Of a stretch of 64,000 bases of DNA, positions 52,501 through 59,881 are shown one piece after another. The notes below the pieces were generated by a model. That model was not told where the DNA came from. It ran no database searches and saw only the letters and a list, made by a program, of their open reading frames with translations. Made by a program: the position numbers and the translations under genes. The stretch covers positions 47,413,001 through 47,477,000 of the forward strand of contig NC_080588.1 of NCBI RefSeq assembly GCF_029962835.1. The letters are read 5' to 3'. Numbering within the stretch: the first letter of the stretch is position 1; each line of letters opens with the position of its first letter. The DNA comes from Magnolia sinica. Taxonomy: Eukaryota > Streptophyta > Magnoliopsida > Magnoliales > Magnoliaceae.

Positions 52501-55500
52501 CATCCCGTGGGGCGCGGATTAGGTGAGTCCAGGGTAACAACTTAGTGGGTGAGTCCCTGACCATGGGGCCCACCTTGATGTATCTATTGTATATCCACTC
52601 CGTCCATCAATTTTTCCAACTCATTTTAGGGCATGGTCCCAAAAATGAAGCAAATCCAATCTCAAGTGGAACACACCACAAGAAACAGTGATGATTGACC
52701 ATTAAAAACTTATTGCGGGCCACAAAAGTCTTGGATCAAGCTGATATTTGTGTTTCCCTTCATCAATTCGAACCGGACCGATCCAAAATTCGATCCGATT
52801 GGATCCGATCCAATCCAATTCGAACCAGATCGGATGTATTAATAACTAATAATTTATATATATATATATATCCAATTGGATCCGATCCAATCCAATTCGG
52901 ACCGGATCGGATGTATTAATAACTAATATTTATTATTTTACCCCTCATATATATATATATATATATATAATTTTACTCTTTTTTAAGTTTTTACCCTACC
53001 CATCCCTCTCTACCCCCACGGCTGCAGCCGAATGCACCGAACCCTAAATCTCCCAAAACCCTCTCGTCTCTACCCGAACGTTGGCCACTACCGATCCTGA
53101 TCCGGCCATTCAAACTCATTTATCAGGTAGGGGGATCCACTCGGCCACTCAGACTCGTTTATTTATTTATTTATTTATTATTTTAGGAGAGTGGCTCATC
53201 GGCCAGCCATGGTCACTGCCCGCTGGTGATCCAGCCACCCTGGATCGTCGGCCAGCCATGGCCGCTGCTCAATAGAGCTTTGGGTTACAAGAAATCAACT
53301 ACACCGTCCATCATTTCAGACAACTCGGGTAGTCAGGTTTGTCAATCCAAAAATCGAGCCGATCTGATACTTAGGTGGACCACACCACATGGAACAGTAG
53401 GGATAGGGATGCTTGTGATTGTCAGATACTTGTTCTTTCTATCTGATACTTGTTCTTTCTGTAATCCGTCTGATACTTGTTCTTTCTGTAATCAGGGTAC
53501 TACAGAGCATATCAGATAGTGTTGTAGCTATATATACCACTTGATAAGTAGACATTGCTGATTATTTCTAGTATTGGAACCTAATTGCAAGGTTTCAATT
53601 TTAGATGTACTTAACAGCTCTTCATTATTATCTTTTTCAATGATAATCTTAAATTTTTCAAAAAAAAAAAAAAAGGGATTGATCCGAACCTTGCCCAATT
53701 CGATCCGACTCGATTTTCCTGTCCGAGTCGAACTCGGATCGGTTCAGGCCAGCAGTGGTTAGGATCGGTTCGAGTCAGATGACCAGGACTCGGTCCCGAA
53801 TCGGATCGAGTTCGGGTCAGGCCATGTAGATTTCGGACCAATTCGAGTTGGACCCAATCCAATCCGACTTGGATCGATGCCCAGCTCTACCTCTCGGCCA
53901 CCCCTTGACCCCTATGTCTTCTCCTCTTGCCCAACTTGCACCTATTCCCATCTCAAATTCTCCTTTTCACTCCAAATCTAATTTTGAATTGAATTTACTC
54001 CACCCACAGATCAACAACATCCAAGATTTCCTTCTCTATACTAACGCACTCGAACACTACCAAACTCAAGCAGACTTAGGCCTCAAATTATCCCCAAACA
54101 TGCACCGGCTTTCTTCACAACCACAGATAGCCGAGCATCAAGGGAGATACAATTTATTGTTAAATGGAGTTCATTGCTTCTTCTTTCTTTGCTAAGATAC
54201 ATGAGACCTACCCAAAATAGTTGGGGAAAAGCTAGGACCACGTTAGGAAACTCTCATACAAAAACCTAAATACTGATATTTCTAGGAAAGACTAGAATTA
54301 GTACACCATTATATATGCCAATACTACACTATTGCCTTCACATAACAAGAGATATTTATTTAACACAACAGAACTAGTATTTTAAAGTGAAATAACTTAT
54401 ATAGAATTTGAAGTTATCCAAATCACAGCGTAAACCTTCTTAATTTCTAATAGAAACCAAATAGTGCAAGCACGGATCCCGTGCACTAATAAGAAATAAA
54501 TTCTCTAACCCATACTTGTTGAGGGGATTCAACATCTGAGGAGCTTTTAGCAAGTTCTTCTATTCTTTCACGATTCTTTGTGATTTTGGCAATGAACTGC
54601 AATAAAACAGCAAGGAATTTTATTGTTTTGATAATAAGTAAACCAAAGAAAGGATAAATTACAAGGTACAAATCCCATTTAGATTACTCACCTCTAAATC
54701 TTCCTCTTTTGTGAAAGTTGTTAGAAAAGCAATCAGGGTATCAATAGATCTCTTTGCAGGATCACTTAAACTAGAACCAAACCTCTTATCATGGAAATCC
54801 AAAAATTCCTTCCAGCCTCCTTTAGCACCCTTCATTCCTTGTTTTTGGACCAACTTTACAATCTTGACAAGAGTCTAACCAAATTAAAGAGTTAATTTTA
54901 TGCAATGAAAAATGTCAACATCATGTTATAAGCATTTGGGACTTCTGAATCATCATACTAGCAACCAAGCTGCCATTTAAAGAAGAAGAAGCAACCAAGC
55001 TTGTATGTAAGTAAAGTACATAACAAAAGACACTATTAGAAACAAAATAAGAGAAGACTTAGGACCACAAGCCCTCCCTCAACAGGTAGCCATGGACAAC
55101 ACATGTTAAACCCAGTCTTTTGACCAATCAAACCTAATAGAGGAGGGGGATCCTTCAATGTAGTCTTTCCCTTTGTCCCTATGCTTTACAATATTTCTTG
55201 TATTTTACTATAAATACATGAGAAATGAAGATACATGTCTCTAACTTGTGCCAAATAATTCAAAAAAAAAAAAAAAAAAAGTCGAATGAAGGTTATTATT
55301 GAGGCACACATAGTGACATGACACATACAGGCACAAACAAAAATGCGCACAGACACGCGTGGGGGGGGAGGTGGGGAGAGAGAGGCCGAGAAAGGTTTCA
55401 ATGATAGGAACCCCCATCCCACCATATCCGGTGTTGTGGCCCACTTGAGTTTTAGATCTACCTTGGTTTTGGGTTAATGTTAATGACTAAGAATGGTTTC

Positions 55501-57861
55501 AATGGTGGGTACACCCATCCTATTATTTCCGTTGTTGTGTACCACTTGAGTTTTAGATCTACTTTGGTTTTAGGCTCACGTCCTAACATGAGCCACTACA
55601 ACCAAGGTGTTCTGTAATGGTAACGGTGGTTGTAACGGCCACCACCGTTACCTTTACGATACGGGTCGTAACGGCTGTTATAGCCCTCGTAACGGCGGTC
55701 TCTTTTTTTATTGAAAAAAAAAATCCTAAAAAACTTGTATTTGCCCCCATAATGTTGATTAAAAAGTATGGAAAACCTATATCTACCCCATAACAGACAA
55801 TTACGGAGCTGCTATGGCCTTTACAGGGGACGTAATGTGCCGTTAATGACAATTACGGGTCATTTTTTCCATAACGGTTGTTACGTCTGTTACAACCTCG
55901 TAACGCATAACGATTGCCACTGTTACCTTTACGTAACGGCCTTTACGGCCCCATAATGGCCTTTTACGGCACACCATGACTACAACTGATGGACGGAGTG
56001 GATGTCACACTAACCTCACAATAAGTCTTTTTCGTTACACGGGCTCCCTAAAGATTTCCATCCGAGAGAGTGAGCGCAAGGTAGATGGAATGAGGAGAGA
56101 GGATGAAACAAGTTACATAAAGAAAAAGTAATTAACCAAAATGCCCTAGTTGAAGATGCAAAGAGATCCAAACCTCCTTCAATGAAGTTTACTAATCCCC
56201 CAATGACCAATCATGTGGGTAAAATTGTTCATAGCTATTGGCATTTATACATATAGAAGAGATAGGGTGTGTTTGGTTTTACAATAATCCCAGACATTGT
56301 CTACTCTTGAAGAAAGTGCTTTACATTCACATTCATCATGACCATGCACCTTCGAATTCCTGAAATATTATCAATCTTGGGAGTACCTATTAAATGAAAT
56401 TAGCTATACACTTCGAATGAGAAAGTTACCCATCGGTCACTTGGCTTCACCAATTTCAAATTTGTGCAAAAAAAATTATCCCCTAGTACTAGGTAGCAAC
56501 AAACAAACTTTCCCTAATCATGGATATGATCATCCAACCGTTTATTCTTTCTCAAAAAGAGGATTCAAAATGAGATCTCGAGAAATTCTCTCATACATTG
56601 GTTCCAACAAACTTGTTCCTATTCTCAGAAGCACATCTGGAAGAAACTTTGGGTTAAAATCATACCTATATATTCTGTTGTGTTTTCTATCGACAGGAAT
56701 CAAAACATGGTGTTCTTGATTATTATCTGCTTAAATCTGTTGTGTTTGTTTCAATCCTTTTAAGTCATAACATTTGTTTCTAAAACAATCATTTCCAACA
56801 AAATCAAGGATGTAAAAACTGGAGAGATGCTCCAATGCTCTCAAAACGTTGTAAGTTATAGTGCTCCTAGTTGCATCGGTTCACTTTGACAGTCCAGTCA
56901 ATCAATCTGAACTGTCGATTAAGTCCATAACACTTCTCATGGGCCACTCAGCATAAATACCTTTGATCAAATGATCCAATCCATCCTTCATTTGGCCTTA
57001 TTTTTCTATAGCCATCCTTTCTTCTAAGCGATTGATGGGATGGTTATAATTGCATAACAAAAGTGATTCTCTAGAATCATACGCAACCCATGATTATCCT
57101 AATAAATTGATGGATCAAACTGTTGATTGGGATTTGGGCCTATGTCTGTGTAAATGATCTTGACCATCCATATTAAAGGGCATTGATGAAATGGTTAGCA
57201 TTGATCAAATCATGTGATGTTTGCATGGTAGCCCATAAAAGGTGCATCAGACCTAATGAACAGTCTGGATCAATGAATCGGACTGTGTAAGTGTCCCAAT
57301 GCAAGTGCAACTAGAAGCACTATAACTTATAGTGCTCCGACGCATTGGAGCATCTCTCAAAATTGGGTATGCATCTCCCAAAACACGTTGCGGGTACCCA
57401 TTCGTCTCTCTAAGATTCTTCCTTCAAATGCAAGTTTTAGCATCAACGCCATCATTTGCAATGGGACCAAAATAGCCACTACACAGTGTGTCGCTTTCAC
57501 CAAATGAAACAAATCCCATTTGTATTCATATGAATATGGGAGCGTTTGGATGCACTATCGGAATGCATTGCAATTACTTGCCCAAACAAGTGCAACTTTC
57601 TCAGCATCCATAGATTGAGGGCGTGCGCCCTAAATCGCAATTACGCTACTTTCTACCCTGAATTGAAAGAAACTCAACTCGAATTCCATCATTATGAACG
57701 CTAGGAATCTACTTACGAATATTTTGCAATTCAATACATTTTTGCATCCAAACGCGCACTATAAGCATGAACCTTTCCCCTCTACATGCATGCATTTATA
57801 CATACATACTTCCTTGTATACATACGCACATACGTACCTCCTTGTCTAGTTTATCCATTGT
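13787..57861 (-). CDS. SDN: Small-RNA-degrading nuclease (SDN family), 12 exons over 44 kb
   Basis: Exons in transcript order: 57861-57841, 54874-54692, 54596-54516, 50655-50584, 34682-34545, 33997-33881, 33808-33739, 33552-33452, 16818-16684, 16592-16485, 16376-16272, 14104-13787. They total 1449 nt with consistent phase, giving 482 residues. Domains: SDN N-terminal region (1-119), DEDDh exonuclease (about 138-285; D142 and E144 in VDCEMV, D225 in GHSLHNDL, H274-x4-D279 in PHNCRDDA), RRM-like domain (about 310-402), basic KRR/KKPK stretch (417-432) and coiled coil (about 448-478). Arabidopsis SDN proteins are 3'-5' exoribonucleases that degrade mature miRNAs; this one keeps all catalytic residues. 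The exact family member is not assigned. Introns 4 and 8 are about 16 kb, filled with transposons. Donors after exons 4 and 9 are GTC, which is weak. Exon 1 is very short (7 codons) and rests on an ATG, phase and a GTACGT donor. Confidence 0.88.
14598..14970 (-). mobile_element. 5'-truncated RTE-type LINE in SDN intron 11
   Basis: On the minus strand it ends with the characteristic plant RTE tail (TAGTTGGGATAAGGCTTAGA followed by TGATGATGA). An 18-bp direct repeat, ATATCCCATTTCTTGAAA (14580-14597 and 14971-14988, one mismatch), flanks it as a target-site duplication. Confidence 0.8.
15000..16200. other. Rest of SDN intron 11, nothing recognised
   Basis: AT-rich intronic DNA without a supported gene or clear transposon ends. 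A T-rich tract lies near 16150. Confidence 0.4.
16272..16818 (-). CDS. SDN: SDN exons 9-11 (Exo III and RRM-like part)
   Basis: Exon 9 (16818-16684) encodes [20 protein letters not shown], with the H-x4-D catalytic pair. Exon 10 (16592-16485) encodes [19 protein letters not shown]. Exon 11 (16376-16272) encodes [20 protein letters not shown], an RNP-like strand followed by a helix. Introns are 91 and 108 bp. The donor after exon 9 is GTCTGT. Confidence 0.9.
17418..19726. mobile_element. Inner hAT-like element nested in the 17018-20079 element
   Basis: It starts CAGCGTTCGAAATATCG and ends CGATATTTTGAACACTG. A perfect 8-bp duplication, CATACATG (17410-17417 and 19727-19734), flanks it, as expected for hAT transposition. 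It is related in inverse orientation to the element at 30209-33168, and carries three fold-back MITEs (about 18025-18441, 18551-18977, 19049-19460). No transposase frame is present. Confidence 0.82.
18025..19460. repeat. Cluster of three GGGGCCCAC fold-back MITEs
   Basis: Copies at about 18025-18441, 18551-18977 and 19049-19460. Each begins with a GGG(C/T)CCCA-type end and closes with its inverse, and shares internal phrases such as CTCAAGTGGACCACACCACA and TTTTGGATCAA. Confidence 0.7.
23472..23828 (+). repeat. 119-bp tandem triplication inside the LINE
   Basis: Units start at 23472, 23591 and 23710 with GGTTTTGCAGAAAAGG and are nearly identical. As 119 is not a multiple of three, each added unit shifts the ORF2 frame. 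Confidence 0.95.
24838..25444 (+). mobile_element. TRIM-like or dimeric repeat inserted in the LINE RT
   Basis: Interrupts the RT between its LRQG and NPLSPYLF motifs. It consists of two long direct repeats (about 24840-25108 and 25168-25440), both starting TGCA(A/G)GGGCATTTT and ending CTTG(C/A)ATCA. The linker between them starts TTGGTATCAAAGG, close to the initiator-tRNA primer site TGGTATCAGAGC, and ends ACCGGGGG, a purine-rich tract. This is the plan of a TRIM (miniature LTR element). A clean target duplication is not visible, so a tRNA-related dimer is another possibility. Confidence 0.55.
28385..29180 (-). mobile_element. RTE-type LINE fragment (reverse transcriptase)
   Basis: Minus-strand frames encode [20 protein letters not shown] followed by [17 protein letters not shown] (about 29120-28990) and [19 protein letters not shown] (about 28740-28680), the order found before and at the start of RTE-clade RT domains. 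It is broken by stops. The fragment continues in degraded form to about 28385. Confidence 0.75.
30209..33168. mobile_element. 3-kb hAT-like element carrying a MITE cluster
   Basis: Begins CAGTGTTCGAAATATCGG and ends CGATATTTCGAACACTG, a terminal inverted repeat. A perfect 8-bp duplication, CATGCAAC (30201-30208 and 33169-33176), flanks it. Subterminal regions hold repeated GATATATCGGCCGATAT-like palindromes. The middle holds at least five fold-back elements. No transposase is recognised, so it must be mobilised in trans. It sits in SDN intron 8, close to exon 8. Confidence 0.85.
30655..32705. repeat. Cluster of GGGGCCCAC fold-back elements
   Basis: Copies at about 30655-31077, 31193-31400 (half), 31401-31845, 31879-32430 and 32455-32705. 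The 31879-32430 copy has longer arms: GTCATTGACGGAAACGGATTGG on the left has its inverse near 32400-32425, so the inverted arms are over 70 bp. Confidence 0.7.
33452..34682 (-). CDS. SDN: SDN exons 5-8 (exonuclease core)
   Basis: Exon 5 (34682-34545) carries Exo I (VDCEMV). Exon 6 (33997-33881) encodes [20 protein letters not shown]. Exon 7 (33808-33739) carries Exo II ([12 protein letters not shown]). Exon 8 (33552-33452) encodes [15 protein letters not shown] and SLNNLCK. Introns are 547, 72 and 186 bp with GT-AG ends; the exon 7-8 junction splits a codon. No stop or frameshift is present. Confidence 0.92.
34771..35045. mobile_element. MITE with GTTTGGATGCACC ends
   Basis: Left end AGTGTTTGGATGCACCAT and right end AATGGTGCATCCTACCAC are inverted; both are followed inward by CAATTGCAAT-type segments. 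A related element lies at 57541-57765. Confidence 0.55.
36721..36831. repeat. 37-bp tandem triplication in the second LINE
   Basis: Units start CTTTAGATTGACCCC at 36721, 36758 and 36795. The unit is not a multiple of three and lies in the RT region just upstream of the YxDD-equivalent on the plus strand. Confidence 0.95.
37027..37720. mobile_element. Short hAT-like element (CGATAT family), 694 bp
   Basis: Starts CAGTGTTTTAAATATTGACG and ends CCGATATTTCGAACACTG. Flanks TAATCAAG (37019-37026) and TAATTGAG (37721-37728) look like an 8-bp duplication with two changes. It represents the undivided form of the element split at 17018-20079. Confidence 0.75.
41395..42137. mobile_element. Palindrome-rich element with TTGTCAAAT ends
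   Basis: The left end TGTTGTCAAATCGCATATGC and right end GCGATCGCATTTGACAACA are inverted. Both subterminal regions are dense in GCATATGCGAT/ATCGCATATGC palindromes; the centre is AT-rich. A 67-bp tandem duplication of the right end follows (about 42105-42171 and 42172-42238). The plan resembles the hAT-like elements in this window, but no clean target duplication could be assigned. Confidence 0.6.
43560..44560 (+). mobile_element. L1-type LINE fragment (endonuclease part), plus strand
   Basis: Frames encode [20 protein letters not shown] and [17 protein letters not shown] (43640-43795), [18 protein letters not shown] (about 43930) and [17 protein letters not shown] (about 44180), as in the endonuclease-to-RT region of plant LINEs. 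A later VHGDKN...LIANAT segment (about 44400) is frameshifted. It lacks RT and both ends. Confidence 0.75.
44915..45245. repeat. Array of GATGCCATCGA-type palindromic units
   Basis: About ten variants of TCGATGCCATCGA occur at irregular 20-40 bp spacing, with CTTGCTGGACATATCCAA-type phrases repeated between them (about 45023 and 45172). The minus-strand reading frame here only reflects the repeat (LDGVE, DGIGD). Confidence 0.7.
45250..47579. other. SDN intron 4 repeats and simple sequences
   Basis: A (GA)n tract at 45905-45942, a (CA)n tract at about 46530-46597 and a 45-bp tandem duplication (ATAGAGATGGACCACTAATG..., 47426-47470 and 47471-47515). The rest has many GGGCC/GGCCC words but no recognisable element ends or genes. 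Confidence 0.6.
47588..47789. mobile_element. hAT-like MITE (GTAACGGCC family), 202 bp
   Basis: Starts CAAGGTGTTCCAAAACGG and ends CCGATTTTGAATACCTTG. A perfect 8-bp duplication, GTCTATAT (47580-47587 and 47790-47797), flanks it. Almost the whole element is made of CCGTAACGGCC/GGCCGTTACGG palindromic units. Confidence 0.85.
48000..49860. mobile_element. LTR-derived composite with inverted arms
   Basis: Minus-strand sequence ends at 48460 with GGATTTGGGGACGTGACA, a typical Ty3/Gypsy LTR end. The flanking plus-strand segment 48000-48447 is an inverted, diverged copy of about 49300-49850 (shared features: the start of the small frame at 49805, TTAAAAAGGAAACCAA, GGAAACAT, GAGTGATGGTGAGGTTAT). 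So two oppositely oriented copies of one repeat abut here. The right boundary is not resolved. Confidence 0.55.
49659..49805 (-). CDS. Small basic ORF (48 codons) in the LTR-derived repeat
   Basis: Encodes [20 protein letters not shown] followed by [20 protein letters not shown] and WKCVGKRF. It is strongly Lys-rich at the start. The inverted copy begins at 48002 ([20 protein letters not shown]) but is then frameshifted. I do not recognise a family. A donor-like TTGGTAAGCG overlaps its end, so it may be an exon of a longer element frame. Confidence that it is translated is low. Confidence 0.25.
   Translation of the reverse strand: MKDKERAIKKTKLAVSKKKFKKETKCEVYAKDPDGRPLHTWKCVGKRF
49860..50580. 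other. SDN intron 4 part near exon 4, nothing recognised
   Basis: AT-rich intronic sequence, with a short ATGATG-rich stretch near 50410-50440. No gene or clear transposon end. Confidence 0.4.
50584..50655 (-). CDS. SDN: SDN exon 4
   Basis: 24 codons starting [17 protein letters not shown], matching the RLVRLT segment that follows exon 3 in family members. The acceptor is TGCAG. The donor is GTCCTT, which fits poorly with consensus. The exon is isolated between introns of 3.9 and 15.9 kb. Confidence 0.8.
51977..53145. mobile_element. Fold-back repeat with GGATCGGATCC-rich arms
   Basis: The left arm (about 51977-52250) and right arm (about 52750-53145) are inverted copies. They share GGTAGGGTAAAAACTTAAAA, AGTTATTAATACATCCG and a run of TCCGAATCGGATCGG-like units. 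The right arm holds an internal 80-bp tandem duplication. The space between holds half a GGGGCCCAC MITE (about 52555-52780). Confidence 0.6.
53680..53890. repeat. GATCCGA/TCGGATC-rich repeat
   Basis: Dense short units such as GACTCGATT, TCGAACTCGGATCGG and GAATCGGATCG after a 14-bp A run (53660-53673). It is similar in composition to the arms at 51977-53145 and may be a degraded relative. Confidence 0.5.
54516..54874 (-). CDS. SDN: SDN exons 2-3
   Basis: Exon 2 (54874-54692) encodes 61 residues, including [20 protein letters not shown], the signature of the SDN N-terminal region. Exon 3 (54596-54516) encodes 27 residues ending in DVESPQQ. The 95-bp intron between them has GTGAGT and TTGCAG ends. 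Confidence 0.88.
55603..55978. mobile_element. hAT-like MITE (GTAACGGCC family), 376 bp
   Basis: Starts CAAGGTGTTCTGTAATGG and ends GGCACACCATG. A perfect 8-bp duplication, ACTACAAC (55595-55602 and 55979-55986), flanks it. Both sides have repeated GTAACGGCC palindromic units, as in the 202-bp element at 47588. It sits in SDN intron 1. Confidence 0.85.
56000..56820. other. SDN intron 1, nothing recognised
   Basis: AT-rich intronic sequence. A plus-strand frame at 56417-56719 (100 codons) has no domain I recognise and is not called. Confidence 0.4.
56821..57358. mobile_element. MITE with GAGAGATGCTCCAATGC ends
   Basis: The left end GGAGAGATGCTCCAATGC and the right end GCATTGGAGCATCTCTC are inverted, and the similarity extends inward through TAAGTTATAGTGCT and CTAGTTGCA for about 55 bp. 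The flanks TAAAAACTG and AAAATTGGG are similar, but no target duplication is certain. Confidence 0.7.
57541..57765. mobile_element. MITE with GCGTTTGGATGCA ends
   Basis: The left end GCGTTTGGATGCAC and right end TTGCATCCAAACGC are inverted, with TTGCAATT segments inside both. Related to the element at 34771-35045. It lies only about 75 bp downstream of the SDN exon 1 donor. Confidence 0.65.
57841..57861 (-). CDS. SDN: SDN exon 1 (start codon, 7 codons)
   Basis: ATG at 57861 gives MDKLDKE and is followed by a strong GTACGTATG donor. The phase joins exon 2, whose [10 protein letters not shown] continues the family's N-terminal helix. Arabidopsis relatives have a slightly longer residue stretch before the same motif. 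The leader is interrupted at 57949 by a transposon. Confidence 0.7.
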
Positions 57862-57948
57862 AAACGTGAGGTTGGAAGAAGGGATTGAGAGCGGAAGGAG
57901 ATTTCAAATGCCTGCTCTGCCGCTGTTGTAAATCCGCGACTGGTTTTA

Positions 57949-58162
57949 GGGCCTGTTTGGATGCCTGTAAGTTGGGTAAGTGGGAAGTGACTTACAGGTG
58001 GTGTTTAGGGGAGAAAATTCACCTGTAAGTCACTTACAGGCAAATCTACCAAAAAACTGCAGGACGATGGGGGTGAGAAGTCACTTCCCTGTAAGCCACT
58101 TACAGGCTCAACGGTCAGATTTTTAAAAAGAGGGGAAGAAGGAGAAACGCACTCTCCCTCTC

Positions 58163-58203
<41 letters not shown>

Positions 58204-59878
58204 TCGGCAATCTCTCTCTGTCTGCAACGACCGCCCTCCCTCTCTACTCCTCCCAAACGGTAGGGTTTAATCGCAATGTTTCCTTTTTTCTGCTTTGAAA
58301 ACGGGATGTTGCTCGTACATAGGCATGCTCACCTGTGCACGTGCGCACGTACGCGCCTTTCCACACGTGTCATGGGCCTCTAATCCGAACGGTCCATGTG
58401 ATGAAACATCTCATTAAACCTTCATGGACTAATTTTCACCCTAATCTAAAGCTCTAGTGGGCCATAAAAAATTGAGATGAAAATCAAGAGAAAAAACTGT
58501 TTTCTTTTGCCATCGTCCACGAAAGTTTTGGATCAATGTAAAAATTTGGGCCCCTTGGTTTTCACAGGGTGCTTCATCGTGTGGACCATTTAGATTTTGG
58601 ACTAACATCATATATTATATATTATGGGTTCTCAAAAAGTTCTCACAAGAATTTGTGCCAACTCTTGCTCAGCTGAGCACTTTGACAGCAGGGATTGATC
58701 CACCTGGTTTATGTATTTGATCCACCCGTCCATCCATTTTATTTACCATGGATGGTTTAAAGTAAGAAATGTCCAGTGGTGCATATACAATGGTACAATG
58801 TACACTCATCAGATGGCTGGTTTGTTTCATGGAGGTAACCTTTATTCATGATTCATTCATTAGTTGGTCGCACCAGAAATATAATCTGGATCACTAGAAG
58901 GTGGGTGCACCTACATCGTATGCTACTTTGTTGCCGTTGTCATTTAAGAATAAACTGCCCATTTACCTTTAAAAATTCATATGTTTTTTTCCAGTTAAAA
59001 ACACTGCGGAACGAGTGTATGCTCATTTCAGGACGTGGTCCTAAAAAATAAGCTGATCCAAATCTCATGTGTACCCCACCACAGAAACAGTCGTGACTGG
59101 TTTAATGAACCCATGGGCTATTTGCCTATTTCTAATGGTGAGGTCCACCTAAGATGGTTTCTTTTTATACATTTATTTATTAATATATTAAGGTGGGTCG
59201 TATATGGATTCTTTTTATGCATTTATTTATTAATATATTGAGGTGGGCCACATAGATCTTATCCTAATATGCTCCCTTGGATTCTTATAATGCATTTTTT
59301 TTATTTAATTATTTTCATGTATTTGGATTCTAAAAATTAGACCGTAATGATAATTTTGATTTTGTTATATATGGACCATTTATGCTTAATGGTATGTATT
59401 ACTTGACTTAATAATTCCTTAATTTTTAGATTTATTTGCGAAATGAATTCGGATTTCAAGATGGATTAATATTTCTTAGCTTAATGTTTTTAAGTTTCTT
59501 ATCAACACTTAAATTGAGTTTTTGCTCTATGTTATAAATATTTTGAATTCATTGGCCCACTTTTATGGCCTACTTGATAATTAGTTTGGCCTAAAAATTA
59601 GCTTAAATATTCATCTTGATGGGCTTAATAAAATTACATATTTGATCCCATGCATTTTTATATGATCACATTTTGAGACAATTCCCTAATTCAAGTTTTG
59701 CTCGATGTGAATATACAATTTTTTACCTGTAAATAGCTTACAAGATATCCAAATAGAAAAACTTACCTGTAAGTGATTTACAGCTTACATCCAAACAGGT
59801 TACCTGTAAGTAACTTTCACCTGTAAGTGAGTAAGTCACTTACAGCTTAAAAGAACTTACAGGCATCCAAACAGGCCC
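57949..59878. mobile_element. PIF/Harbinger-like element in the SDN leader
   Basis: Starts GGGCCTGTTTGGATGCCTGT and ends ACAGGCATCCAAACAGGCCC, a perfect 20-bp terminal inverted repeat. The flanks are TTA (57946-57948) and TTA (59879-59881), the 3-bp target preference of PIF/Harbinger elements. Subterminal parts hold many CCTGTAAGT/ACTTACAGG units on both strands. It includes a (TC)n tract (58169-58199) and a partial GGGGCCCAC-type MITE (about 58370-58600). No transposase is found in its 1930 bp. Confidence 0.88.
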
Positions 59879-59881
59879 TTA

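Noticed and set aside
56417-56719. 100-codon plus-strand frame in SDN intron 1
   Set aside because: No recognisable domain or splice context; length is within what AT-rich intronic DNA can give by chance.
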